Below the pieces are notes generated by a model, which was given only the letters and a program-made list of their open reading frames with translations, was not told the origin of the DNA and made no database searches. Made by a program: the position numbers and the translations under genes. This document shows, piece after piece, positions 1 to 7,800 of a stretch of 36,829 bases of DNA (position 1 is the stretch's first letter; each line of letters begins with the position of its first letter). Location: the IMG/VR virus record IMGVR_UViG_3300008116_000120, positions 1,552 through 38,380 of that record, one strand, 5' to 3'. This stretch comes from a virus.

Positions 1-127
1 TTTCATTTGGCCTATGCCCAGAATTTATAATTTTATGAGGAATGTTGTAGGTTTTAAAAGAATGCTCTATGCTTAACACATTGTCATATACTTCATCCCA
101 ACAAACAACATAAGTAAAAAATTTCAT
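1..127 (-). CDS. N-terminus of possible glycosyltransferase (partial, cut by window edge)
   Basis: The reading frame starts with ATG at 127-125, in an ATGA overlap with the stop of the cytidylyltransferase gene, and stays open for 42 codons to the edge of the window. It begins MKFFTYVVCWDEVYDN and continues with a segment containing FKTYNIPHKIINSG. A hydrophobic first strand followed by a helix and a second strand is how many GT-A glycosyltransferases begin, and the gene follows a nucleotide-activating enzyme, so a sugar- or alditol-transfer role is a reasonable guess. No catalytic motif is included in the window, so the family cannot be confirmed. That a gene is present is well supported by the translational coupling and open frame; the function is weak inference. 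Confidence 0.55.
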   Translation of the reverse strand, partial: MKFFTYVVCWDEVYDNVLSIEHSFKTYNIPHKIINSGHRPNE

Positions 128-549
128 TGCATTCTGCCCTTTAATTTAGTTGTTGATATCGTTTGAGTATATGGCACGTATACCAGCCCTATGCCTCGCT
201 CATCCAACCAATCTTGACTAAATCCCATCTGAGCATAATAATCTTTTTTTGCCCAATCAGATCCTATGACTATATAATCTGGTTTTACAATTTCGATTGC
301 TATTTTGGAGTCTGCCCCGCCAACATTTAACACTACCTCATCAACATATCTGCAGGCTTCAAGAACTGCTGTCCTTTCCTCCGTACTGCATACTGGTGGC
401 TTTCCTTTATATTGCTGTATAAACTCATCAGTGTTTAATGACACCACTACAATTCCTAATTGTCCAGCTAATTCTTTACATCTTTTTAATAAATTTACGT
501 GTCCAGAATGAAATAAGTCAAAGGTCCCGCCAGTGTAAATAATACTCAT
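124..549 (-). CDS. TagD-like cytidylyltransferase family protein
   Basis: This 141-residue protein belongs to the nucleotidyltransferase superfamily of TagD (glycerol-3-phosphate cytidylyltransferase), PCT and HldE-C. The nucleotide-binding signature GGTFDLFHSGH is at residues 7-17, with the two HxGH-type histidines. The helix RTAVLEACRYVDEVV is near residues 60-74, and the ISTTKLKGR motif near the C-terminus matches the family's ISTT signature. The length is typical of TagD. Such enzymes make CDP- or ADP-activated alditols or sugars from a phosphorylated substrate. The substrate cannot be read from the sequence. The gene has ATGA overlaps with the small HTH gene upstream and with a possible glycosyltransferase downstream, which suggests a short surface-modification or glycan pathway appended to the replication operon. 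Confidence 0.88.
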   Translation of the reverse strand: MSIIYTGGTFDLFHSGHVNLLKRCKELAGQLGIVVVSLNTDEFIQQYKGKPPVCSTEERTAVLEACRYVDEVVLNVGGADSKIAIEIVKPDYIVIGSDWAKKDYYAQMGFSQDWLDERGIGLVYVPYTQTISTTKLKGRMQ

Positions 550-686
550 TTGATTAAACCATTATCTTTCAAGGCTCTGTATATGGTCATTGTTGTAACG
601 CCACACTCTTTAGCTATCTCTTCCATAGTTTTCTTTTGGACTACATATCTACGATATAGCCAATCTTTACTTTTATATAGCTTCAT
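546..686 (-). CDS. 46-residue helix-turn-helix protein
   Basis: This small gene begins with ATG at 686-684, in an ATGA overlap with the stop of the RuvC-like gene, and ends in TGA at 548-546, in an ATGA overlap with the cytidylyltransferase gene. The product starts MKLYKSKDWLYRRYVV. It then has a segment built like a homeodomain or resolvase-type HTH, with the turn around EEIAKECGVTTMTIYRAL. This pattern (EIA..CGV...T.YR.L) is a standard DNA-recognition helix pair. It lacks any further domain, so it could be a small regulator or a stand-alone DNA-binding subunit. Coupling at both ends makes a real gene very likely even though it is short. Confidence 0.8.
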   Translation of the reverse strand: MKLYKSKDWLYRRYVVQKKTMEEIAKECGVTTMTIYRALKDNGLIK

Positions 687-1249
687 CGTTCTGTCAATAC
701 CGTATTTGAATAATGAGCAATGCCAAATGCATCTGCCACATCAAAATCGTCTAGCTGTAGGTTATATTTCTTATTAAAGTAATCTACAGTCCTTTGCTTT
801 CTAATTTCCCGCATCTTTGCTTTGTACCAAGAGTCAGCATGTCCTGGATTTTCAAACCTAAGCGTGTCCTTCTCCATCTTTGTTGGATTTTTATTTCCAA
901 TATAAGCCTGCCAAGATGTAGGAGAAATAGTAATAACACTAGCACCACTAGACATAAGCTCAGAAATGACGACACCGTATACATATGATAATTTTATCAC
1001 GGCATCTGGGGATTTGACAAACACTGCACCTTCTACAACAATATAATCAGACTTTAATTCATCTAGCATGGCATGCATTTTGATTTTGGCATCATAAATC
1101 TTTTCGTAGATATCTGCGCCAGAAAATTCTATCTTACCCCATTTTAATGGCTTATCATTTTCCATAAGGCAGAAGGCGACTGAATTTGTTGAAGCGTCTA
1201 TACCAAGAACTCTGTTAGCTTTAGTTTTAATTAGTTCACCCAATTTCAT
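683..1249 (-). CDS. RuvC-like Holliday junction resolvase
   Basis: This 188-residue protein has an RNase H-fold, RuvC-type architecture. The first strand holds GIDAS (Asp18), the second acidic motif is VVEGA (Glu73), and the C-terminal helix has DDFDVADAFGIAHY (Asp170 and Asp173 probable). These give the four acidic residues needed for two-metal cleavage of branched DNA. The size matches bacterial RuvC (about 170-190 residues). It probably resolves recombination or replication intermediates before packaging. The gene overlaps the Zn-finger gene by 14 nt; its ATG is preceded by AGGATGATCA, a usable SD. Other RuvC-fold nucleases are possible, but the motif set and phage recombination context favour a resolvase. 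Confidence 0.87.
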   Translation of the reverse strand: MKLGELIKTKANRVLGIDASTNSVAFCLMENDKPLKWGKIEFSGADIYEKIYDAKIKMHAMLDELKSDYIVVEGAVFVKSPDAVIKLSYVYGVVISELMSSGASVITISPTSWQAYIGNKNPTKMEKDTLRFENPGHADSWYKAKMREIRKQRTVDYFNKKYNLQLDDFDVADAFGIAHYSNTVLTER

Positions 1250-1514
1250 TGATCATCCTCAAAAGTTTATTCTTTTCATTTATATCTATCTTTTTCTGAC
1301 ATGCTGCACATACATTAGATTCATTATATCTGCTAAGTCTAGAATCACATTTCTTGCATAATCTTTTTGCGCCATTGCGAATAGCTTTCTTTTCATAATA
1401 CTTTTCCATTATCCGCCTATTTGTTGCAATTCGGCAGCACTCGTCAGAACAATATTTCTGGTTGTGTGTTTTTGCATTAAATTCTTTGGCACATTCTTTA
1501 TTGGCGCATATCAT
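1236..1514 (-). CDS. small double zinc-finger protein
   Basis: This 92-residue protein has two Cys clusters. The first, at residues 3-27, is CANKECAKEF followed by YCSDECC, which resembles the FCS/MYM-like treble-clef fingers common in phage DNA-associated proteins. The second is CKKCDSRLSRYNESNVCAAC near residues 53-72. Between them lies a basic helix rich in Arg and Lys. It probably binds zinc and nucleic acid. It has an ATGA overlap with the Cas4-like gene and a 14-nt overlap with the RuvC-like gene, so it is made together with recombination nucleases. I cannot assign a specific activity; there is no clear HNH histidine pair. Confidence 0.75.
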   Translation of the reverse strand: MICANKECAKEFNAKTHNQKYCSDECCRIATNRRIMEKYYEKKAIRNGAKRLCKKCDSRLSRYNESNVCAACQKKIDINEKNKLLRMINEIG

Positions 1515-2314
1515 AATTTTGGTACCTCATATGGCTCTATCTGCACCGTTCCAGTTTCTCCGCTCCAGCATTCTTTTTTAATGGGGCATCCTTTACAGGC
1601 ATAACTGGTTTTTAAAAATGGTCTCATTGGTATACCGCCATTCTTGAAATTATCATAAACCTCGCATAGCCAGATAAACAAATTATCTATGATCTCTTTA
1701 TTTTTATCTGTCATTTGTATCGGTATTAAAAGTATCTCTTGTGTGTTTTTGTTTTCGTACAAGAAGAATGCTTCTTTAGCATTGCGAAGTTTCATATAAG
1801 TTAATAGCTGTAGCATATGATTTGCGGAAGGGGCCATCTCTGCCTGCCTCGTATCCCAAACTTCTTGCTTTGCAGTTTTAATTTCTCCAATAACTTCTTC
1901 TCCATCCCAATCTATAACTAGATCTATAAAGCCACGTATTGGGGGATAATCATTTGTTATTTCTATTTCAGTCTTAACATCTTTCAATGAGTTAGTTTTA
2001 AATAAATCAGAGGACTGTCCTGCAATAAGCTTTTGCAGCCTATCATGAGCCTGTGTTCCATAAGCCATATTTGCCACAGCAGTAGCATCGTTATTATCAA
2101 TAAAATAGGATCCAGAGAATGCCATGTACCAATACCTTGGGCAATTACCGTTACCATAGCCAAAACTACTTGGACTAAATGTTTTCTTAGTCATATCTCC
2201 ATCTGGTCTTTTAGTTGCAAGATATGCGTCATCTAGCATTTTAGCAAACTCCACTACATTAAATTTGCCATCATATTTTTTAAATTTTAAATTTTTAACT
2301 ATATCTCTAGCCAT
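1511..2314 (-). CDS. Cas4-like PD-(D/E)XK exonuclease with predicted Fe-S cluster
   Basis: This 267-residue protein has the RecB/Cas4 nuclease signature. Counting from the chosen start, there is a first Cys in NCPR (about 58), a His in YGTQAH (about 90), Asp in IRGFIDLVI (about 131), the GEIKT motif (Glu and Lys about 144 and 146), a downstream MLQLLTYMKL helix, and the C-terminal triplet CKGCPIKKEC. One early and three late cysteines are the hallmark of Cas4/AddB-type 4Fe-4S nucleases. I start it at ATG 2314, which overlaps the preceding stop by 8 nt, rather than at the upstream in-frame ATG at 2341 buried in the previous gene. It probably resects DNA ends for RecA-dependent recombination. 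No cas genes or repeats are nearby. Confidence 0.85.
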   Translation of the reverse strand: MARDIVKNLKFKKYDGKFNVVEFAKMLDDAYLATKRPDGDMTKKTFSPSSFGYGNGNCPRYWYMAFSGSYFIDNNDATAVANMAYGTQAHDRLQKLIAGQSSDLFKTNSLKDVKTEIEITNDYPPIRGFIDLVIDWDGEEVIGEIKTAKQEVWDTRQAEMAPSANHMLQLLTYMKLRNAKEAFFLYENKNTQEILLIPIQMTDKNKEIIDNLFIWLCEVYDNFKNGGIPMRPFLKTSYACKGCPIKKECWSGETGTVQIEPYEVPKL

Positions 2315-2645
2315 TATAACGAACGATATACTTGAGTGCATCTACAAGCTTATCAGTCGACTCCTTTACAGAATAATAAATATTCTTTTTATTGTTATTT
2401 GGTGTGCCAGCTTTATCTTTAGCTATCGTAGAATAATACGCAGACAACATAGAGAACTTTGCCGACATAGCCTGCAGTTGAATAATTAATGTTGGAGCTT
2501 TTGCTGCTGGAACATCTGGACTCATAAGAAGCTTAACTACAGTCTCCATCATCTTATCCAATTCGGGATCTTTCATGAAATCATGAATATCGTTAAACTC
2601 AGTAATTGTACTAATAAATTCTAGTGGATTCTTGTCTGTGGTCAC
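2307..2645 (-). CDS. small helical protein; possible recombination mediator
   Basis: I place the start at GTG 2645-2643, in a GTGA overlap with the stop of the XapX-like gene; the frame is open further upstream but only within that gene. The 112-residue product is mostly predicted helix, with segments such as DKMMETVVKLLM and KAPTLIIQLQAMSAKFSMLS, then a tract with KDKAGTPNNNKKN, and a final helix containing ESTDKLVDALKYIVR. I do not recognise a family with certainty. Its size, helical content and place between recA and a Cas4-like exonuclease invite comparison with UvsY-type recombinase loaders, but I see no diagnostic motif, so that is only a guess. Confidence 0.72.
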   Translation of the reverse strand: MTTDKNPLEFISTITEFNDIHDFMKDPELDKMMETVVKLLMSPDVPAAKAPTLIIQLQAMSAKFSMLSAYYSTIAKDKAGTPNNNKKNIYYSVKESTDKLVDALKYIVRYNG

Positions 2646-2800
2646 GCTAATACCGCCTGCACCAATGCATAACCTACCCAAAGTCCAACAATGCCCATCA
2701 GTCCAGCAAATACTGGAGGGGCAGGAATAGGAAGTTTAAATAAACTAAATATGCCTCCAGTTGCCGCTCCAACTATAGTTGTCATAAATATATCTTTCAT
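2642..2800 (-). CDS. XapX (DUF1427)-like small membrane protein
   Basis: The start is ATG 2800-2798, in an ATGA overlap with the nuclease-like gene; the stop overlaps the next GTG as GTGA. The 52-residue product has two hydrophobic segments separated by the loop KLPIPAPPVFAG. A first helix (TTIVGAATGGIFSLF), a P-x-PAPP loop and a second helix (LMGIVGLWVGYALVQAVL) form the pattern I know from the XapX/DUF1427 family. Those are short two-helix membrane proteins found in many bacteria, with no established biochemical function. Finding it translationally coupled on both sides to recombination genes is odd. A holin-like or membrane-anchoring role is possible but unsupported. Confidence 0.75.
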   Translation of the reverse strand: MKDIFMTTIVGAATGGIFSLFKLPIPAPPVFAGLMGIVGLWVGYALVQAVLA

Positions 2801-3096
2801 TCGTGCCACTTTTCTACTAATTGCTCCAGTAAAGACCACTCTATTACTGCTAATCTAGTTTTACTATTTCCTTCGCCTATTATTAATTTAAGAACTGGGT
2901 GATAAGATCTGCTTACTTTAAAGGTATCTGTACAAACCTTAGCCCACATCTCCTTTGATACCGCAACAGATTTTCCAGTCTCTTTATAGTCAACAACAAA
3001 CCCGTTCCACAAAGCATCTCCCTTTTGGTAGTCTCCTCTACCACTATTTTTCTGTTGCTTTGCTCCATCACGCTTAGCTTCTGATCTTTCTGACAT
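2797..3096 (-). CDS. putative PD-(D/E)XK-type nuclease/resolvase-like protein
   Basis: I use ATG 3096-3094, in a TGATG overlap with the upstream stop, instead of the TTG one codon earlier. The 99-residue product starts with a basic, Gln/Lys-rich segment and then has GDALWNGFVVDYKETGKS. The order Asp, hydrophobic strand, then (D/E)xK in VDYKET is what small PD-(D/E)XK nucleases and Hjc/VRR-NUC-like resolvases show. A helix (SKEMWAKVCTDTF) and a strand pair (LKLIIGEGNSKTRLAVIEW) follow. This is short for the fold, so catalytic competence is uncertain. The position beside recA, Cas4-like and RuvC-like genes supports a DNA-processing role. A non-nuclease relative is possible. Confidence 0.68.
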   Translation of the reverse strand: MSERSEAKRDGAKQQKNSGRGDYQKGDALWNGFVVDYKETGKSVAVSKEMWAKVCTDTFKVSRSYHPVLKLIIGEGNSKTRLAVIEWSLLEQLVEKWHE

Positions 3097-3281
3097 CAAT
3101 TAATCCTATAAGAGTTTTTATGACCATCTGGACAGTTCCATGTCATTTCAAGAGTAATTGGATTCCAGTAGTACTCTTGTGAATCTTTGTCGCAATGTTT
3201 ACAGGGTTTTGATCCATCAAATTTTTCTAAATTTTCTGGAACCTGTGGCTCTGAGTTAATAAACTCATTAAGATTTGGCAT
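3096..3281 (-). CDS. 61-residue zinc-binding protein
   Basis: This short acidic protein contains CKHCDKDSQEYYWNP and, further on, WNCPDGHKNSYRIN. CxxC followed by a Cys and a nearby His could bind one zinc ion, as in small phage Zn ribbons. It starts at ATG 3281 with GGAAAAGA upstream, overlaps the end of recA by 14 nt and couples (TGATG) to the nuclease-like gene. I do not recognise a family. Location suggests an accessory factor in recombination. Confidence 0.7.
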   Translation of the reverse strand: MPNLNEFINSEPQVPENLEKFDGSKPCKHCDKDSQEYYWNPITLEMTWNCPDGHKNSYRIN

Positions 3282-4272
3282 TTATCTTTTCCGTTAGAGC
3301 ATCCACTACTTCTGGGTTATCTCGAAGGTATTGCACGGCCTTTGCTCTTCCTTGTAGCCGCTCCCCTTCCACGGTGTACCAAGCGCCACCCTTTTCCACG
3401 ATTCCGTACATTTCTGCAACATCAAGTGTTTCTCCAACTCTATCAATTCCTACATTATCTCCTTGATAATAAAAGTCATATTGTCCAGATAAATTAGGTG
3501 GACCCAATTTATTATAATCAATAATCCAGTTAACTGGGCGACCTACTTTTTGTTCAAGTACCTTATCGCCAACTTGTACGCCAGCCTTGATCGCATTCGC
3601 TTCAGCTTCCGAGCTCCATAATTTAATAACAGTAGATGAGAAGAATTTAACCGCCATTCCACCCGTCGGAATATGCGAAGCATGCATAGAGCCAAACTGA
3701 TTACGCTGTTGTGATATGAGTACAAGAAGCGTGTTTTTATTTTTATAATTAAGCATTTTAACTGCATGTGTCATATCCTTTGCTTCTGCACCAATTTGTT
3801 TTGTATCTTCAAGCTTTTTTAATTCTGAACTGTCTTTTTCAAAATAAATAGCTGGGAGCAGGGCAGATATAGAATCAACTACAATAAGGTCAACCTCTGC
3901 TTCCATCAGCTGTGTAGCAACATCAACCATATCATTAATTGTTTTTGCTGAGGAATAAATTAGTTTAGAAGAATCTACTCCAAGTCTCTCCGCCCAGCCC
4001 TGATCGTAGGATGCTTCAGCATCAATCCAAGCACAAGTTTTTCCATTTTTTTGTGCTTCAGCAATCATTTGTAAGCAGAAAGAAGATTTACCAGCAGACT
4101 TATTTCCCCAAACCAGAACCTGTCTTCCAAACCCAAGCCCGCCCTTCAATGCTTTATTTAGGCCTATGCTAGGAGTTGCCTGTCTTTCTACTTGAACATC
4201 TACCGCTGATTGAACTCTGGATCTTGTTTTAGGATCTAACTTTGCTAATATATCATCTAGTACAATTGTCAT
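3268..4272 (-). CDS. recA: RecA-family recombinase
   Basis: This 334-residue protein is a RecA/UvsX-type recombinase. The Walker A motif is GNKSAGKS (about residues 56-63), the catalytic-Glu region is WIDAEASYD, Walker B is DLIVVDSISALLP (about 128-140), and the L1/L2 DNA-binding region includes LISQQRNQFGSMHASHIPTGGMAVKFF. The end includes AEMYGIVEKGGAWYTVEGERLQGR, which resembles the C-terminal part of bacterial RecA core proteins. It would form filaments on ssDNA and drive strand exchange for recombination-dependent replication or repair. It is slightly shorter than bacterial RecA (about 350) and lacks a long acidic tail. A TGATATAAT promoter-like motif lies just upstream at 4296-4304, followed by a purine-rich SD, so recA may start its own transcript. 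Confidence 0.95.
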   Translation of the reverse strand: MTIVLDDILAKLDPKTRSRVQSAVDVQVERQATPSIGLNKALKGGLGFGRQVLVWGNKSAGKSSFCLQMIAEAQKNGKTCAWIDAEASYDQGWAERLGVDSSKLIYSSAKTINDMVDVATQLMEAEVDLIVVDSISALLPAIYFEKDSSELKKLEDTKQIGAEAKDMTHAVKMLNYKNKNTLLVLISQQRNQFGSMHASHIPTGGMAVKFFSSTVIKLWSSEAEANAIKAGVQVGDKVLEQKVGRPVNWIIDYNKLGPPNLSGQYDFYYQGDNVGIDRVGETLDVAEMYGIVEKGGAWYTVEGERLQGRAKAVQYLRDNPEVVDALTEKINAKS

Positions 4273-4295
4273 TATTTATCTTTCTTCTCTCTACT

Positions 4296-4304
4296 ATTAT
4301 ATCA
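4296..4304 (-). promoter_or_regulatory. extended -10 promoter upstream of recA
   Basis: The minus strand reads TGATATAAT here, a perfect -10 hexamer with the TGn extension. It lies 23 nt before the recA ATG, with a purine-rich SD (GAGAGAAGAAAG) between. I see no good -35, which extended -10 promoters can do without. It overlaps the end of the MazG-like gene. The same motif occurs before other gene starts in this window. Confidence 0.6.
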
Positions 4305-4305
4305 T

Positions 4306-4653
4306 TTAGAATAGGTTGCCGTGAAGCTTTGGACGGTACTTATTTCTTTCCATTTTTTGATGTAGCATTTCATCTAGGCTATGAAGAACTGCTTCCTCAT
4401 TTCTCATTGCTGCATATACATCTAAAAGTCTAATTAAGGTATCTGCGATTTCTTCGACAACCTTTTCCGACCCTTGATTTTTTCTAATTGCTTCTAAAAC
4501 CTCTGTTACTTCAGAATGAACTAAAGCTAACTTATTTCCAATTTTGTCATGGTTATATTCCCCATCCCAAAATCCTTTTTCGACTGCAGTTTCATGAAGA
4601 ACTGCAGCCAATGCGTCTAGGCCATATTGGCTAACTATTTCTTGGCTGTTCAT
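4306..4653 (-). CDS. MazG-like nucleotide pyrophosphohydrolase
   Basis: This 115-residue all-helical protein has the MazG/all-alpha NTP-PPase layout. ALVHSEVTEVLEAIRKN supplies an E-x-x-E-type metal-binding helix. EEIADTLIRLLDVYA supplies the second E-x-x-x-D motif. A start containing YGLDALAAVLHETAVEKGFWD is typical of phage MazG-like proteins. Such enzymes hydrolyse NTPs or dNTPs to the monophosphate plus pyrophosphate. In phages they may adjust nucleotide pools or alarmone responses; the substrate here is unknown. The ATG has AAGGAG upstream and overlaps the preceding small gene by 23 nt. The stop is close to the recA promoter. Confidence 0.85.
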   Translation of the reverse strand: MNSQEIVSQYGLDALAAVLHETAVEKGFWDGEYNHDKIGNKLALVHSEVTEVLEAIRKNQGSEKVVEEIADTLIRLLDVYAAMRNEEAVLHSLDEMLHQKMERNKYRPKLHGNLF

Positions 4654-4834
4654 TTTTACTCCTTAAACTAAATTTAAACGTCAAATCTTGATCGTCATAT
4701 TCTACTACTAATTCTTTATCTTCATTTGCCGCATTTACAAATTTAATAGTTGGAACAGCCAGTGTCCCATGCTCTTCAAGTAATGCGACTAATATCTTAT
4801 TTAAACTCATTGACTGAATAATATCTTCTGTCAT
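4631..4834 (-). CDS. 67-residue protein of unknown function
   Basis: The start has an ATGA overlap with the stop of the DnaE-like polymerase gene and the end runs 23 nt into the MazG-like gene. The product has an N-terminal helix (LNKILVALLEEHGTL) followed by strands containing TIKFVNAANEDKELVVEYDD and ending in a basic tail. No family is recognised. The coupling to the polymerase suggests co-production with the replisome, but no role can be stated. Confidence 0.65.
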   Translation of the reverse strand: MTEDIIQSMSLNKILVALLEEHGTLAVPTIKFVNAANEDKELVVEYDDQDLTFKFSLRSKNEQPRNS

Positions 4835-7800
4835 TTTATTTCCTTAACCATGAGTGTTCCATCGTCTAATTTAGACAGGACTACTTTACACCTCAAGCCT
4901 TCACGCATCTTCGCAAGAGCTATCTTATACATCGTAGAAAATACAATACAGCGTGTTAGATTCTTGTCTTTATCAGACATTACAATGTGAGCCATTGTCT
5001 TGCCAGCTTTAGTTTTATATGGAGTAAAGTTTATCACAATATACTCGTCTTCAGCAAGGTCGTATTCTTTTCTGTACAGATAGTCTACAAATAAATCGTC
5101 TGACCCTGGCTTAATATCTTTTACATTTACATACCTTGCAATTCGATTGTCTCCGACTAATATAAAATACATCTGGTTTATTTCTATTTGAGTTTGTTCG
5201 TGATGAAATAGACCTATTGATCCTGTACTATCTACTAACTCAATACGTGCCCACCCAGTTCCTCGCTTGATATTTTTTACCATACCAAACATTGGGAATG
5301 ACCCTAAGTTATCAAACTCTTCAATTGGTCTAGCCTGAGCCCTAATTCTTGGTGGTATTGATTCTAGATTGAACTCTGGGATTCCTAGATATTCGTAGAA
5401 GTTTTCTTTTTCTTGGCCGCTTCTAGGATTATCCTCAAAGGCAGCAGCGCCGATAGCGTTAAGAGCAGTAACAGCCCTACTATTAATGCCGCTCCCTTTT
5501 TCTGAGGCTTTTTGAATAAACTCTGCATAATTTTTAAATGGTCTCCGTTCTATAATTTTATTTGCAATGCCATCTGAAATAAATTTAATCTCAGCCAGCC
5601 CAAATCTAATAGCATCTTTTTGTAAAGAAAAGTATACATCAGATTCGTTAACATGTGGAAGCATGACTTTGATTCCAAGTCTTTTCGCTTCAATTAAATA
5701 CTCAGTTACTTTGTCTTTGTCTCCTTCATTTTTGAGCGCTGCGAAAATAAACTCCAGAGGATAATGATACTTAAGCCAAGCGGTATAATAAGAAAGCATA
5801 GAGTAAGCAATAGCGTGAGACCTATTGAACGAGTATCCAGCATGTGCTTCAAACGTGTGCCAAAGTTGTTCTGCCTGCTTTTTAGAAATGTGCTTTGAAG
5901 CACCTTCAATAAATTTATCCTTGAACTGGTCGAATTCTTTTGCATCCTTTTTCTTTCCAATAATCTTTCGTACCTTGTCAGCCTCTGACCAAGACATTCC
6001 TCCAAGATGTACGCAGGCCTGCATAACCTGCTCTTGGTAAATAATTACACCATAAGTATTTTCTGTAAATGGCTTCATGATAGGATGGATATAGCTAACT
6101 GCCTCTTCTCCATTCTTGCGATTTATATAAGAAGCTCCTACAGTATTCATTGCGCCTGGGCGAACCAAAGCATTTGAAGCAGCGAGATCTTCAAATGTGC
6201 TAACGCCCATCTTAATTAACAAATTAGTATAGGGAACAGCTTCAGCCTGGAATACGCCTTTTGTATACCCTTCATTTAACATTCCATAAATATTTTGATC
6301 ATCTAGCGGTAAGGTAGATAAATTTATGTCACGACCAGTTCTTTTTCTAATAGAATTTAATGTGTCAGAAATAATAGAAAGAGTCTTTAAGCCTAGCGCA
6401 TCTAGCTTAATCAAACCTATGTCTGCAACAGTATCCATATCGTATGCAACTACTGGGATACGACCAGATACTTTATCTTGTGGATCTTCTCTGGATTCAA
6501 TTGGGGCATAGTTTCTAATATCGTCTTTAGCAACTACTACACCTGCAGCATGTACCCCAACACTTCGAATTTTTCCACGAAGTCTTTCTGCGACCCATGT
6601 AACTTCTGGGTACTTTGCTCTAAACTCTTTTGTGTTTGGAGACTCCATATAATCTTCAAATGTATCGACTGATTTTAAGGCCTTGTTAACATCTCCGAGT
6701 GGCACCATGAATACACGAGCAGCATCACGAACTACACCTTTATCCTTAAAATAAGTAAATGTAGAAATAGATGCCACATGTTTAAATTTTTTCTTTAGAT
6801 AATCCTTAACCTCTTTACGGCGGCGGTCCTCAAAATCCGTATCAATATCTGGAAAGTCATTACGCTCTGGGTTAATAAATCGGAAAAACAATAAGTCATA
6901 TTTAATTGGATCTACGTCTGTAATTCCTAGGGCATAGCAAACTAAAGAGCCTGCTGCTGAGCCACGGCCTGGTCCAACCATAATATCTTTTGACTTAGCC
7001 CAATTAATCATATCTCCAATTACTAGGAAGTATGAGGCAAATTTCTTATCTTTAATTACAGATAATTCCTCTTCAAGCCTGTCCAAGTAGACCTGGTTCT
7101 GGTCTAGGTTTAGCCTTTTAAGGCCTTCAGAGGCCATTTGGGCGAGTTTCTCGTCCGCATTGGTCTTAGGTATAGGCAAAAGGTCTAGACCCCTGTAAAA
7201 ATCGTATTCCTCAATTTTATTGGCTATCTCAACTGTATTAGAGAATATATCAGTGCGCCCAATTCCTGCCTTACGAAAGTCCTCTGATATTTCCTGGAAA
7301 GATTGGATATACAGGTTCCAGTCTTTGAATTTAATCTGTCTATCTGGATACAAGTAATCAAATCTATCTATCATATTCTTTATCTGACGAGACATTTCAA
7401 AGTCTGCATCTTTGCTCATCTTGGGGCTAGTAGATAATATGAGCATGGCTTCTTCTAGAGCTTTGTCTTCCGCCCTCGCATAATGTGCATCTGAAGTTGC
7501 AACAGATTTAATATTTAATTCATCGGCAAGTTCTAATAAGACTTTGTTGATTTCTGGCGGATTATGAGATTGAACTTCAACATATAGATCTTCACCAAAG
7601 GTCTTACTAAAATCTTTGAGTATAAGTTTGGCATCAGATAAATCGCCCTTTTCGATACACTTACTAATAAGCCCATTAAGGCATCCAGTAAGAACAATAA
7701 TGCCTTCTGCATATTCTTTTAATATCTCTCTATCAATACGTGGCTTTGAATAAAAGCCCTCAGTCCAAGCAATTTCCTGCAGCCTGTGAATATTTTCTAA

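Noticed and set aside
1511-2314. CRISPR-Cas adaptation module based on the Cas4-like protein
   Set aside because: No cas1, cas2 or repeat array is present; phage Cas4-like exonucleases beside recA are adequately explained by recombination.
5706-6005. 99-residue frame inside the polymerase gene
   Set aside because: It lies wholly within dnaE, which has unbroken polymerase motifs through the region.
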